Shown here: piece by piece, positions 46,896 to 59,219 of the stretch
Numbering within the stretch: position 1 is the first letter of the stretch
How the letters are laid out: each line of letters starts with the position of its first letter
Source of the DNA: Coptis chinensis
Taxonomy: Eukaryota; Streptophyta; Magnoliopsida; Ranunculales; Ranunculaceae
Assembly (NCBI GenBank): GCA_015680905.1
Contig: CM027381.1
Location: 68,685,501-68,749,500 of the forward strand
Length of the DNA stretch: 64,000 bases
Direction of reading: 5' to 3'
Program-made: the position numbers and the translations under genes
The notes under the pieces: model-generated
Told to the model about the DNA's origin: nothing
Seen by the model: only the letters and a program-made list of their open reading frames with translations
Database searches by the model: none

Positions 46896-47633
46896 AAAGC
46901 AAGGAGCAACTCAGCGTTGGAGCGGCCACTCAGTCTACTGAAGCGCCACCCAACCTACCAAACGATCACTCGATCTAAAACAATGAGCAACTCAACGTTG
47001 GAGCGACCACGTACTTAGTCTACTGAAACGCCACCCAACCTACCAAACAATCACTTAGAGAATATCTCCCCGACGAACTCATTATAGCTCGCTTCATAGT
47101 GAACCAACAGTCTCTCTGTGAGATCACCGAGCAGTTATCGAGCAAGTCGCATAAATATTTATTCACGAACTGTCACCATCAAAGAAAGTAAACAATCACC
47201 AATAAGACTATAAAAGCATACTCCATTCTCCATTCAAAGGGGCTGGATCAACTCCATCCGCTAGGGCTGGATCGACTCCCTCCGCGAGATGCCCAGATCT
47301 ACTCCATCTTCCTCCACGCTCTCCAGAAGAGACCTCTCTATCTACCCTAGGCTCTACACCTCACACACTATCTTCTTCACTCTCCATAACCACACCAAAT
47401 CATCCCAAACATGAACTATGCCTGACTTGATTCAGGCTCCCCAAGAAAGAGGTTGATACGTAGGCAGTTCGTCCATAAAGAACTCAGTCAAAGCCCATCA
47501 CAAATCCCACAAAACGAGGTGGTTACTATTTCTGTTCACAACTGCTCGCATCCTCACATGTGCTAAACACTTGCTATCGTTCTCTCTCAGCATATCGCTC
47601 CTCTGTACAAAGCAACCTACTGAGATGGGGCTG

Positions 47634-48242
47634 TGTGAAGGAATAGTATTCACATCCAATGAATACCACGCACGTGTCCAGCACAAACAAAAATACAAAA
47701 CTACCAATTGACCTCAGGTACTAGCCCTACGAGCTCGCTTCATAGTGACTCAACTCAAGCAGGCTATCTACATGACTCGCTTCCAAAGCAACGTCACCAC
47801 CAGCCGATCTCAGGTACTCGTTCCACGAGTTCGCTTCAAAGTGGCTTAAACCGGGTGACGACCTCGTCCAGAAGCGACCTCCCCAACACTCACGCCACCT
47901 AGTTTCCACAACAGCTCGTAACGTACGTCATTACTGCTGACTTCATGACCGCAACTTTAGTCATGCACCTCATTAAACCTCCATATATAACTCACCATCA
48001 TGGCTCGCAAATGACATGAAGAGCTGAACCTGACCTGACGCGGGAGAAGAGGAAGCGCGGACATCTTGCCTATATAAAAAGGATGAGGAAATATGTCTGA
48101 CCTGATTCAAGTCTCCCCCCAAAGAGAGAGATCTTGATACGTAGGCAGTTTGTCCACATGAACTCGGTCAATTCCAATCTACAAACCCTTTCTCCCCAAA
48201 AACTGTCTACATTTGTAAGGTTAACAAATCATAACCTTTACA
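47634..48242 (+). repeat. 3' LTR of the non-autonomous retrotransposon
   Basis: The 609-bp LTR matches the 5' LTR, with scattered substitutions and small indels. It ends TTTACA at 48242. Confidence 0.88.
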
Positions 48243-48283
48243 GAGGGTTTGCGAGAAAAAAAGGTTCTCGATTGCTCTTCGTC

Positions 48284-49170
48284 TGTCACGCCCCGAGACC
48301 CAACACACATCCCGAGGACTGAGGAGTGAATCTCGAGGCTAACACCATCCCAATTCTAACGAAATTTCAGCAGAGTTTCCTTTGTTTAATCGACGTTTCT
48401 TATACAAAAACCTGTCATAACCCCTGGACATCCCATAATTCATCCTTCTAACCATATATATATTCAACAACCATATATACTACTCTTAACTTTAGATACT
48501 ACAGGGATATGACAGTATATCTACAAAACAAGGAGAAACGTTGCCAAATACATCGATTATTACATCATAATGACCTAGCTCTCTATATATACAACAAAAC
48601 AAACTAGTCTCTTTCTATACAACCAAAAGAAAAGAGCTATGCTATTTATATACAACAAAAGAATAAACTAGACTATCTTTATACAACCCAAAATATGAAC
48701 TTGACTCTGTCTCTCGTCAAGCATGGGGGAACCCACCCAAATCCCCATAACCATCATCCTCGGTGGTAGGGAAAGTCTCCTCTGCAACGGGCTCGGCTAA
48801 AATGTTAATGTAGGATGAGCAAAACAACTATGCCCAGTAGAAACGCACATAACCAATAAATAGTCTACTTATAAAAAACATTTAAAACATGCAGGGTTTC
48901 CATAAAAGTATTCAAATATCGTGACTATATACATACATCACTAACTAGCATAAATCATTTCGACATGCTTTGTTAATATTCAAAATATAGTTTTCACAAT
49001 CATCATACAACTATTGTGGCCGCTGCATCCTATTAGAATGGTGAGGGTACGACTGGTACTCAGCCCTAGTCACAGGCAAATGTTGGTTCAGTACTTTCCA
49101 GTGTGAACCATGCACCGTTGTTTTCCTGATTTTACCGGCAGGGAGCTGAAATGCCATTGTTGTGTTCGTA
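48284..49170 (-). repeat. Truncated 3' LTR of the gypsy element
   Basis: It matches the 5' LTR from 52222 to about 53105, with a short divergent stretch near 49015-49090, and then stops at GTTGTGTTCG. The remainder of the LTR is deleted. Confidence 0.88.
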
Positions 49171-50380
49171 TTGCAATGAGAACGTATAGTCCTCCATGTA
49201 CTCAACCCATCTCCTCTGCCTCATATTCAAATCTTTCTACGAGAACAAGTACTTGAGACTCTTGTGATCAAAGAATATTTCAAACTTCTCACCATACACA
49301 TAATGCCTCCATATCTTTAGAGCATGAATAATCGCCGCTAACTCCAAGTCATGAGTAGGATAATTCTTCTCATGGGCATTCAATTGTCTAGACGTATACG
49401 CTATCACTTGGCCTTCTTGCATTAAGACACATCCTAACCCGGTGTTAGAAGCATCAGTATAAATCACATAACTCTTCTCCGGATCTGGAATAGTCAAAAT
49501 TGGTGCTGTTATCAATCGCATCTTTAGCTCTTGAAAAGCTTTTTTGCATGCCTCCGTCCATTCAAACTTCACTTCCTTCTGTGTCAATCTAGTTAAGGAC
49601 GACGCTATGCTAGAGAATCCTTCTACAAAATGACGATAATAACCTGCCAATCCCAAGAAGCTTCGATTTTCGCCGACGTCGGGCCTCGACCAATTATTCA
49701 CTGCCTCTATCTTTGAATGATCAACTTTTATTCCATTCTTCGATACAACATGCCCTAAAAACTTCATCTCATTCAACCAGAACTCACACTTGCTAAACTT
49801 GGCATAAAGCTGATGATCAACTAAGGTTTGGAGAACAATCCTCAAGTGTTCCTTATGTTCAAATTTCTAGTCTTGAATAAATCAAGATGTCATCTATGAA
49901 TACGATAACAAATTGATCTAAGTATTTCCACATCACTCGGTGCATGAGATCCATAAACGCAGCTGGCGCATTTGTCAAACCGAATGGTAACACCAAAAAC
50001 TCAAAATGCCCTAACCGTGTTCGGAAAGCTGTCTTCTTTATATCTTCTTCTCGAATTCTCATCTAATGGTAGCCTGTTCTGAGATCTATCTTCGAGAAAT
50101 ACTTGGCACCCCTTAACTGATCGAATAAGTCATTGATCCTAGGCAACGGATATTTGTTCTTGATAGTCACATTATTCAGCTTCCGATAATCCACACGTAG
50201 CCGAAAAGACCCATCTTTCTTCTTCACAAATAACACCGGCTTTCCCTTATGAACCCCAATCTTTTCAATTAATCTAATTGGGATTTGAGTTCTCTCATTT
50301 CGAGAGGAGCCATTCGATAAGAAATCATCGAAATAGGCGACGTCCCCGGCATTAGATCTATGACAAAATCTATCTCACGC
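49171..50380 (-). pseudogene. Gypsy reverse transcriptase and start of RNase H (broken)
   Basis: On the minus strand the reverse transcriptase reads [19 protein letters not shown] (about 50170-50225), [32 protein letters not shown] and the catalytic FIDDILIYS (about 49870-49895). A frameshift at about 49860 separates it from [19 protein letters not shown] and [15 protein letters not shown]. The RNase H region shows [37 protein letters not shown] and DHKSLKYLF, then a stop and RQRRWVEYMED before the deletion junction. Order and motifs fit the chromovirus/Tekay-type gypsy Pol. It is not functional. Confidence 0.9.
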
Positions 50381-51747
50381 TAGGGAGGCAATCCCAGCAA
50401 TGCATCTGGGAACACTGCCGCAAACTCACGAACCACGGGAACAAGCTCGGAAGATTCGAACTTCGGCCCTTGGAGACTAAGACCAGCTAACAATCCGTAT
50501 CTATCATACTTGAAGTCAGGCTTGGCCTTCACAACTCGAGATACTGTATTTCTAATCCCCTTAAACACAAACTCAGGCTGTCCCGGTACTCTAAACGTCA
50601 CCGTTTTGGCAAAACAATCCACCTGGGCATGATATTTCCCTAACAAATCCATCCCTACTATGATATCGAAATCTTTTAGGTCCATCACCGTTAGATCGAC
50701 TATCATCTCCCTATCACCTATTTTTATCACACAATGGTGACAAACTTCAAAGAACATAGTTTTCTTTCCTAGAGGAGTAGATAAAATAAGCTTCCTCCCG
50801 GTATTAACTACATCCAAACCAAGAATCTCCACCATATTTTTAGCAATGAAAGAATGAGTAGCACCCGTATCAAACAAGACATGCACCTTATGTGTAAACA
50901 GACATATCATACCTTCAACCACTTGATCAGTCGCGCTGATATCTGCCCCCATCGCGTTATATACTGTGGCTTCCTCTTGGATTGATGCAGGATCCACAAC
51001 TTCTTCCTCTGGCACTAGATAGTACACCTTGCCATGTGGTCTCTGTTCCACCCCAGAATTGGACTTGGGACAAAACCGCCTGATATGCCCAGCTTCACCG
51101 CAACTATAACAAACCACACTCTCTCTCCCTGACTGTGTACTCTGTGGTATTACAGATTGCAATCTAGCTCTCTGACTCGGAGGCCTAAAATTTTGTCTTT
51201 GGTGCTCGTCCGAGTGCGAAGGAGCGGTACCCTCGGTGCCATCTCGTGATCCACTCATCGGTCTCAAGAATCGGTAGACTCAGGCCGGCCTAACCACATT
51301 CAAACCCCTATGTACGCGGTGGTGCCCTCCATCGTTGTTACTCGCTGGATGACCGCCTATACATCTGCTGGCGACCGGAACCATCGCCTTGATAAACCTC
51401 GCCTCTTTCCCATATCATGCCCGCCTGCCGGAAATGTCGATCGCCTTACCGCTTCCAACCTCTTTGCGTCGGAGCAATAACCCGATCATCAACTCTTTCA
51501 ATGCCTTTGAGCCCTTCTCACAAACCTCGGATAAGAATCGATCCAAGGACCGACATCTTGCTCTGCATATCACGGTTTCAGGCCCGTCAATGAATTTCCT
51601 AGCCTTAGCTTTTTCGTGGAAATCAACTCCTTCCGTGATCGTGAAAAAACGGTGAATTTCTCTTCGCATCGTCCCCACGGTCATGTTTCCTTGTTCCAAT
51701 TTGAGGAATTCCATTCGCTTCTTAGCTCTCCGCCGCTTCGGTAACAT
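50380..51747 (-). pseudogene. Gypsy gag and aspartic protease (frames broken)
   Basis: The upstream gag part (51415-51747) carries FLKLEQGNMTVGTM and EKAKARKFIDG, typical of the Retrotrans_gag domain. The next frame (50380-51267) has one zinc knuckle CYSCGEAGHIRRFCP (CX2CX4HX4C). The protease follows with active-site VLFDTGATHSFI and the later IIVGMDLLGKY motif, then the linker to reverse transcriptase (FPDALLGLPP). A frame change between 51270 and 51415 breaks the gag, and no gag start is intact. Confidence 0.88.
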
Positions 51748-52204
51748 ACCTCAAAAGGAAGAGTTCCTCAAATTTAGCCCAAGTCATAGGAAACGCGTCT
51801 CAACATCCTTAACACCGATCCACCCGGTGTTTGGCTTCACCTCTAAGCATGAAGGCCAAAGTAACCCGCTCCATATCAGTACACATCATGGAGTCCAGCA
51901 TACTAGACATGTCTAACAACTAGTCTTCGGCTACTTTAACCTCAGAAGATCCCACAAATTCAGGTGGACGTAACCTGATGAAATTTGCAAGCAGAAAACC
52001 TGATTGACTTCAGCAAAGCGCAAGTTGCGCTCTCCGCTGTGACAAGACGACTAACCGTGAGACGTCTCGACATTGCTAAGCTATTATTAACGCTTAACGT
52101 AACGTAACCACTACTTAGAGTTTTATCGGTTTCCGACTAAAACTTTCGAAACGTGTCACGACTGAGTCCCCCACTACTGCTCCCAGACGGATCTAATAGT
52201 GAAC

Positions 52205-52216
52205 GCTCTGATACCA
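52205..52216 (-). other. Primer-binding site (initiator Met tRNA)
   Basis: The minus strand reads TGGTATCAGAGC, complementary to the 3' end of plant initiator Met tRNA, a few bases downstream of the 5' LTR end. It sets the element's orientation. Confidence 0.9.
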
Positions 52217-52221
52217 TGTTT

Positions 52222-53540
52222 TGTCACGCCCCGAGACCCAACACACATCCCGAGGACTGAGGAGTGAATCTCGAGGCTGACACCATCCCAATTCTAACGA
52301 AATTTCGGCAGAGTTTTCTTTGTTTAATCGACATTTCTTATACAAAAAATTGTCATAACCCTTGGACATCTCATAATTCATCCTTCCAACCATATATATA
52401 TCCAACAACCATATATACTACTCTTAACTTTAGATACTACAGGGATATGACGGTATATCTACAAAACAAGGAGAACCGTTGCCAAATACATCGATTATTA
52501 CATCAAAATGACATAGTTCTCTATATATACAACAAAAGAAACTAGTCTCTTTCTATACAACCAAAAGAAAAGAGCTATGCTCTCTATATACAACAAAAGA
52601 ATAAACTAGACTATCTCTATACAACCCAAAATATGAACTTGACTCTATCTCTCGTCAAGCATGGGGGAACCCACCCAAATCCCCATAACCATCATCCTCG
52701 GTGGTAGGGAAAGTCTCATCTGCAACGGGCTTGACTGAAATGTTAATGTAGGATGAGCAAAACAACTATGCCCAGAAGAAACGCACATAACCAATAAATA
52801 GTCTACTTATAGAAAACATTTAAAACATGCAGGGTTTCCATAAAAGTATTCAAATATCGTGACTATATACATACATCACTAACTAGCATAAATCATTTCG
52901 ACATGCTTCGTTAATATTCAAAATATAGTTTTCACAATCATCATACAACTATTGTGGGGTCACGATCCTATTAGAATGGTGAGGGTACGACCGGCCCGAT
53001 CCCGAGGCAAAATCTCGGTTCAAGATTTTTTCCAGGTGTGAACCATGCACCGTTGTTTTCCCCGATTTTACCGGCGAGGAGCTGAAATGCCGTTGTTGTG
53101 TTCGCAGACACACAAAAATCCCCAAAACTTTTAGGGCTCGGGGTGGGCCCTATGACCACGACCCATACGAACTGTCACCTAACTTACGGTGGTCAACCGC
53201 TCGACGACTGCAGATCGCTTTCGGGATCCCCGACACACATCCGAGTGGACTAAACTCTCACTCTCCAGCGTCCTAAGCCTCATCGAGGTAGCATGTAACC
53301 TCACACAAGCTAATCACCATACAAATAAGTGAGAGCGATACAACCATGGTTATCTAGAAAAGTAGAAAAGGAATTCCCGGACTACATCCCCGTGATGCAT
53401 CCCTTTAAAGGTGGCCCACCACCTCGAAGGTGTACCCCACAATTGGAATCTGAAAGAGCAAACCGTCCTCCGAATCGACAACAGTTCCTTCTTTATAGGA
53501 ATTCACCAATTCTTTTCCAAATCCCTTGTGATAAACATAG

Positions 53541-53578
<38 letters not shown>

Positions 53579-55356
53579 TGCCGCTTATTTCAAAATACTA
53601 TATTTACATATTTAGTTTTCCTTTTAAACTGTTGATTACAGAGGTGTGAGTTCCTGAATTTTCCACAATCGAAAGTAAAACAACCTATGACTCCCTCGAC
53701 GGGCGGTCATAGTAAATAACAACCGATGATTCCCAAACGGCGAATCATCGTAAATAACAACAACCATCCCGGGAACAATCCAGAACCTCCCACCTAGTTA
53801 CAAACAACCGGGTAATCCTTACCCGCATATAAAATTCATCTCTCTGTCTCCTTACTGAGACAATTCAAGAGACGCGAACCCTTCCTAAAACCAGTTTTGC
53901 TCTTTTAACAAAGAAAATAAATCTCCGCTACCCCGATTTCACAAAAACCATTTTTCACACAAAAGCTATCCGTATATTTAGTTTATATCGAGGAATACAA
54001 TGCAAACATGGATATCACATATACATGCATGGTTGATACGCAAACTATTTTTCTCAATGTAAAACAATCAGATCATGCATGACAATAAGCATGCTATATA
54101 TTGGTATGTAAGTTCTTACCTTAGCAAGCTCCGTTCTCCTCAAACCCACTTAACCGAATCGAGTCCACTTAACCGAATCCACTCGAATTCACTCCTATAA
54201 CATCATATATATACGTCGGTCGTTAGAGTTTATCAAACTAACGAGGAAATTCTTATCTAATGTAAGTCGAGAAGAATCTCAACGCTACGAATTTGGTTTC
54301 GTAGTTAACAGAGCTACAGGCCATTGCTAGCACTGTTCCTCTGACAGGGCTCTACAGGCTATTTTGAGCCACTGCAGGCCCATACGTCAACGCCAATCAT
54401 ATCGCGTCCAATAACGATTAAGATTTTTTTTTTCCAACTCCGACAACAACAACAAATTCCACTCTTCCATTCCCATTAAATCCAATAATCAACAAAATCT
54501 TAAACGAGTGTGAACTAACCTAAATTCTCTACAATAGATTGAATATATAAAAAAAAATCCTTACCAAGTTAGAAAAAAATCTCTCCTTAGCTTCCTGTTC
54601 CTCCAGTTTCGTCCAACTCTATCTCTTCCAACAAGCTACTGCCGAAGATTAAAACCCCCAATTCACTTATCTTTCATCAATACAATCAGCTACATCGAAA
54701 TCGAGTTTAAACATCTAATTAAAACGAAATTACACTCACCTTTCTCTGCGATGCGATGAAATTCCCGGAAATTCGAACTCTTGCAATTGAGGTTATGGTT
54801 TCCAAGGGATTGGGTGTTCGAATTCTTGGTTTGGATCACTGAAATTGGGGAGAATTGGGTGTTCTCTCTCCTAGGTTTTAAGAAATAGCGTAATTGGGGA
54901 AGAAGGAGAAATTGGGTGCGATAATTTGGTTTCGCGATTTTGTTTTGTTTGGGCCGATATATTAAGGCCCAAGCCCAATATATCCCAATTAGGCTTAAGG
55001 TCCTAATTCACTCCTAACCACTAACTCATTTGACGTCGCGTCGTAATTTTTTTTTTTCCGGCCCATCCCGCTAAATTTAATCTCCTATATTCTATCTCAC
55101 CGCAGGCTATAACGATGACCCACTCATGCGTGTAAGCTGTTAACTCGTACCCACTTCGAACGCAGAAAGCCGTTAATCGGTATTTTGTCCAATTTCGCAT
55201 ATGGGTCGCTTACCTAACGTGACTTATGAGTCGGAGTTAAGTTTCATTAAGTTACGTACGTTTAAAATATAAACCCAACGACCAATTTACATAAACGACC
55301 CTAAATTTGATATAAAATTTATAAAAATACCCTTAATAATAATTCAGGACTTTACA
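52222..55356 (-). repeat. 5' LTR of the gypsy element, about 3.1 kb
   Basis: The LTR runs from TGTAAAGTCC (minus strand, 55356 downwards) to TGACA at 52222. It is much longer than the surviving 3' LTR. It contains a long TA microsatellite (53541-53577). No coding sequence was recognised in it. Confidence 0.8.
53541..53577. repeat. TA microsatellite within the gypsy LTR
   Basis: An uninterrupted run of AT dinucleotides. It is absent from the truncated LTR because that region was deleted there. Confidence 0.95.
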
Positions 55357-55550
55357 TCGTCCATGTTACAATAAAAAGATACGAAAGAAGAAGAAGCGGT
55401 AGTGAAGACATGAAATCATGTCTGCATATTTTCAGGAGATTACGTGTACATCACGTTCTTGAGGATGCACCCGTGTAATTTCAATATTTGTGTCTGTTCA
55501 TTACATCCTTAGATCTTATCCTACTTTTGAAGTTTAATACATAGTTTTAT

Positions 55551-55954
55551 GATGGTTATATGAACTCCACCTTATAGTGACTCCAAACTTGTTCCACTCC
55601 TAAAAGTGGACTTACATGATGAATTGAGAATTAATATTTTGTGGAGGTATACATCCCATGATGGATAACGCCTCTACAAAAAAAATCAGCTCAATTGAAT
55701 ATATTTACCATTGGCAAAAGTTGTAGTGAAATTTAAAAAAAAAATCATCTAGGATGTTGTTTCATAATTTCATATATAACATTAATCTAAATAATTTTTG
55801 ACAAGATTGTGCATCTCTAAATGAGCTGATTTTTTGTGGTGATGATATATATTGTGTGGAGAATATCTCTACAAAAAATTAGCATCTAATTCATTGATTT
55901 TAGTGGTGGAGTTAATTTGAATCAGAGTTTATATTAAGTAAGAATGTAACCACC
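55551..55954. mobile_element. MULE-like MITE (GATGGTTATATGAACTCC family), diverged copy
   Basis: The left end GATGGTTATATGAACTCCAC closely matches the element at 58183. The right end is more diverged (reverse complement GGTGGTTACATTCTT). Internal words AAAAAATCAGCTCAATTGAA and GATGATATATATTGTGTGGA match that element. No target duplication was found. Confidence 0.6.
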
Positions 55955-56559
55955 CCAACATAAAAAAAACTTAAATCATGCATTTTGGAGATCAAATGGC
56001 TTTAAATAATAAATGGGTCGAAGAGCAGCTAGGTATCTTCGAACAAATAATGCAGGTTATGCGGCCACGTTTATGGCTCTTGAATTAAATGTACAATACA
56101 TCCCCTTTGGTTTTTCAGAAAAATAATTAATTACTTGGGCAATATCCCTACTGGGAGTGATTCATAACAATCACTGCGCGCAGAAATGCAATATTCATTA
56201 ATAACCTATAAGGAACAAAATTTATTGCTTCGTTTTGAGACATTGTACATTTGTACTTGGTACCTTGTCCAAACAGATGCACTTAATAAAATGTTCAGTT
56301 CATGTGTTGTGTTGGGTAGCTGAGGCACAAAATGATTTACATGAGAATAAAAAGAGGAGGGAGCATAATATCGTTATGCTTGTTCAAACCTACAAAATTC
56401 TTCATTAAATAATGACTGCAATATGCATCAGACTCTGTAATTTTAGTCTTTTTTGTTCATTGAAGAACAGAAAGGGAAGGTAAGGCACCTACCTTCGGAG
56501 AATGAGGCTCCTCTTGAATATTAAAACTTGGAGCTCTACAATCTACCTGTATATGTATG
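55955..56559. other. Intergenic, no gene recognised
   Basis: AT-rich, with only short frames; no repeat boundaries were seen. Confidence 0.5.
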
Positions 56560-56599
56560 GTGAAGCATGATAACACCTATGGTAATAATGGTGATAATA

Positions 56600-56890
56600 G
56601 GTGGGTCGCAATAAATGTATTGATTCTACAAAAAAATCAGTCCAAATGAAAATGTTTTACTTTGTCAAAAGTTGTTTTGAAATTTGAAAAATCTAGACCG
56701 TTGGATAATTTTATAACACTGTAAACAAATTTTGATACGTCTAGACATTTTCAAATGTACTGATTTTTTCGAAGGATGATCTATATTGTGGGAAAAACAT
56801 CTCCACAAAAAATCAGCTTCTAATTCATTGATTTTCATGATGGAGTTTCTTTGAAATTCGTATAAGTGGAATTCATATAATGGGCTCGTT
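56600..56890. mobile_element. Partial, diverged copy of the same MITE family
   Basis: It contains TCTACAAAAAAATCAGTCC, TCTAGACCGTTGGATAATTT, GGATGATCTATATTGTG and CTCCACAAAAAATCAGCTTC in the same order as 58183-58566. The ends are too diverged to place exactly. Confidence 0.55.
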
Positions 56891-56929
56891 GACAGAAATA
56901 CACTTACCTATATATAAGTAGTGCCAAAA

Positions 56930-57300
56930 ATATTAACTGATATATCGGCAATATATATCGGTATTTGGGTACACGACATAGATATATTATGATATGTCGG
57001 ATGGATATATTGACACAATTTTGAATTGATATATATATATTAGATTTTTTTTATATCTTGATAGATATATTATATATATTATTGACTTTGACCCATTTTT
57101 TTTGACTGAATTTTTATTAATATTTCTGATATTTTCAATATATCAATTTTATATCAGCAATATTTTTGATATTTTACTATATATCAATATATATAAAAAA
57201 AAATGACCAATCAACCAAAATATATATATCAATAATTCAATATAGCCTATATATACCGGTTTTTGGAGGTCCAATATATCTCCCCATATCGAAATAGTAG
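56930..57300. repeat. AT-rich low-complexity block with TATATCGG words
   Basis: Repeated TATATC, ATATATCGG and ATATATTGAC-like words occur in both orientations with long TA stretches. It may be a decayed inverted-repeat element, but I could not define ends. Confidence 0.5.
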
Positions 57301-57834
57301 GCCTTGGTCAAGTGAGAGGAGTCCATCAAGGCATCAAGTCAACCACCACAATAAAGGTCCCACTTCATTTCCCCACTCAAATATCACTCTCTATTGCCAA
57401 CAATTAAAAGGGACAATTGAGAGAAAAATAAAGAAGAAAAATGTCATTATCTAATCTATTGAAGGTGCTGAACTACCAAGTGAGCCTGAAGGTGACACCT
57501 AAGTTATCCATTAGTATTATTGCTGAGGTATAAGATCCAACCTGGAATCCAGAAGTGCCACATTACTGTTATAATCTACCTATTACTGGTTGAATTCCAG
57601 CTAGATGCTGCAGTGATCGGTGTCTATCAGATTCATCATGCCACTCATGCAACACTGGAGGATGAAAGCTACCAAAATCCCAAAGTACGTGCCATGTTTG
57701 GGAAATCTTTCGTGCTGGGACCGGAAGCAAACTGAACCAAAGTCATTTTGCATCAAAATTTTGTACTCTAGTGAATTCTATAGGTCACTGATGATTATTA
57801 AAGTCTACAATAATAAAAAAAAAAAGAAAAATTA
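57301..57834. other. Intergenic, no gene recognised
   Basis: One 72-codon open frame lies at about 57520-57735, with no recognisable motif or codon signature. It is probably non-coding. Confidence 0.4.
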
Positions 57835-58182
57835 TTAGAGCATCATCAGCCTACTGTTTATAATCGATTTCTAGTATGACAGGTAGCAAATTATTTGACA
57901 ATTTCAGTCTACCAGCAAGTTATTCTAGTGCTGCCAAAGGGTCGTTGCATCCAGCAATTGCCAAAATCAAAACCATTTATAACAACGGGTCAGACGGTTA
58001 GCCGTCCCACTATAGAATGGTTAAAATTTAGCCGTCTGACAATAAAAAAAACAAACTGATCGATTTTTATTCGTTGGGCCCAATGGCTAGCTCCAACAAA
58101 GTCAGCTTTCATACTTTTGCATACTTTCTCAGTTTTCATACCAAAATCATTATTTTTCTCATATTTATCCAAATTTGATTAT

Positions 58183-58566
58183 GGATGGTTATATGAACTC
58201 CATTTAAAATAATTCCAAAGTTACTCCACTCATAATAGTGGACTTACAAGATGAATTGAGATCTAATTTTTTTGTGAGGATATACATCACATGATGGAGA
58301 ACACTCCCACAAAAAATCAGCTCAATCGAATACGTTTAACATTGTCAAAAGTTGTACCAAAATTAAAATAATATGGGCCGTTGGATAACTTCATAACATT
58401 ATAAACGATTTTTGACGAGATTGTACATCTTCAAATGAATTGATTTTTTGTGAGGATGATCTATATTGTGTGGAGAACATCTACACAAAAAATTAGCTTC
58501 TAATTCAATATATTTAGTAGTGGAGTTTTTTTGGAGTCATTTTAAATGGAGTTCATATAACCATCC
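58183..58566. mobile_element. MULE-like MITE with long terminal inverted repeats
   Basis: The left arm GGATGGTTATATGAACTCC ATTTAAAAT and the right arm (reverse complement) are identical over about 28 bases, then similar to about 50. The interior shares ATCAGCTCAATCGAA and GGGCCGTTGGATAACTT words with the copies at 55551 and 56600. The immediate flanks do not show a convincing duplication, so the superfamily is inferred from relatives. Confidence 0.72.
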
Positions 58567-59219
58567 CCTTCTTTCATTCTCTCATTTTATCCCAAAAATT
58601 TACGAATCATTGAGCCTAATAGACCTGTTGGGAGACGTAGTTTGTGTTTTCTCTCAGCTGAAAATGAACTACTGTGCGAAGTATATATCAGTGCAACTGT
58701 TTGAATGGGTCGTGACATTAGGGAAGCAAATTTTGCACCGTACGTCCATACCCATGCAAATTTAAATATTCAAACAAATGGAGTGTAGTGGAGACAAAAA
58801 CAATATGGCATATATGTTTGAATCGTTTTTTTGAGGATTTGCAAGTTATGTAATAAATATCCTGCGTTGGTTCGCGGTCTTGAAGTTGTTGGTGCTTTAA
58901 CACCGATGAATAACGAAAAACTGCGGCGAAATGTATGTTTGAAGAAACTAGAGGAGAAAATTTTGTTTTATCGTTTAAATGTATGTTTAATTCGTGTGTT
59001 TTGTTTAAATAAAAGTGTGCTCTCTTTTAATAAAAGTGTGTTTTCTTCTTTAAATAAAAGCAATGCATTTTGAAAGACAATACAACTTAATCTAAAAACA
59101 ATACATGTGGAAATTAAAAACAATACATTTTGAAATTAAAGACATTAACATAACGAAATTAAAAAACAATACATAGATAATACATTCTTTGAACTTAAAT
59201 TCTAAGAGTAACTTATTTT

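Larger units (their letters stand above)
44935..48242 (+). mobile_element. Non-autonomous LTR retrotransposon with internal tandem repeats
   Basis: Two LTRs in direct orientation (44935-45532 and 47634-48242) share almost their whole length. They start TGTGAAGGA and end CATAACCTTTACA. A primer-binding-like TTGGCGCCGTCTGTGG follows the first LTR, as in many Ty3/gypsy elements of the Tat/Athila type. A purine-rich GAGATGGGG precedes the second. The outer flanks AAGGG and GAGGG match at four of five bases. The 2.1-kb interior has a short gag-like coiled-coil remnant (about 45607-45800: EQVENLVSQLSMMNESI, ENVALKNQVASQ) and then tandem repeats only. There is no pol, so it depends on another element to move. 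Confidence 0.88.
48284..55356 (-). mobile_element. Ty3/gypsy retrotransposon with truncated 3' end
   Basis: TCGTC is duplicated perfectly at 48279-48283 and 55357-55361. The element lies on the minus strand. The 5' LTR is 52222-55356, beginning TGTAAAGTCC on the minus strand and ending TGACA. It is followed by an initiator-Met tRNA primer site (TGGTATCAGAGC, plus-strand 52205-52216). Gag, protease, reverse transcriptase and the start of RNase H follow down to about 49171. There the sequence switches abruptly into the interior of the 3' LTR, of which only about 890 bp remain (48284-49170). The rest of RNase H, the integrase and more than 2 kb of the 3' LTR are missing. Confidence 0.9.

Noticed and set aside
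53411..53649. Frames of 74 and 106 codons ending in Ile-Tyr repeats
   Set aside because: They are translations of the TA microsatellite inside the gypsy LTR.
57520..57735. 72-codon plus-strand frame as a small gene
   Set aside because: No recognisable domain, no promoter or splice support, and an overlapping second frame of similar length.
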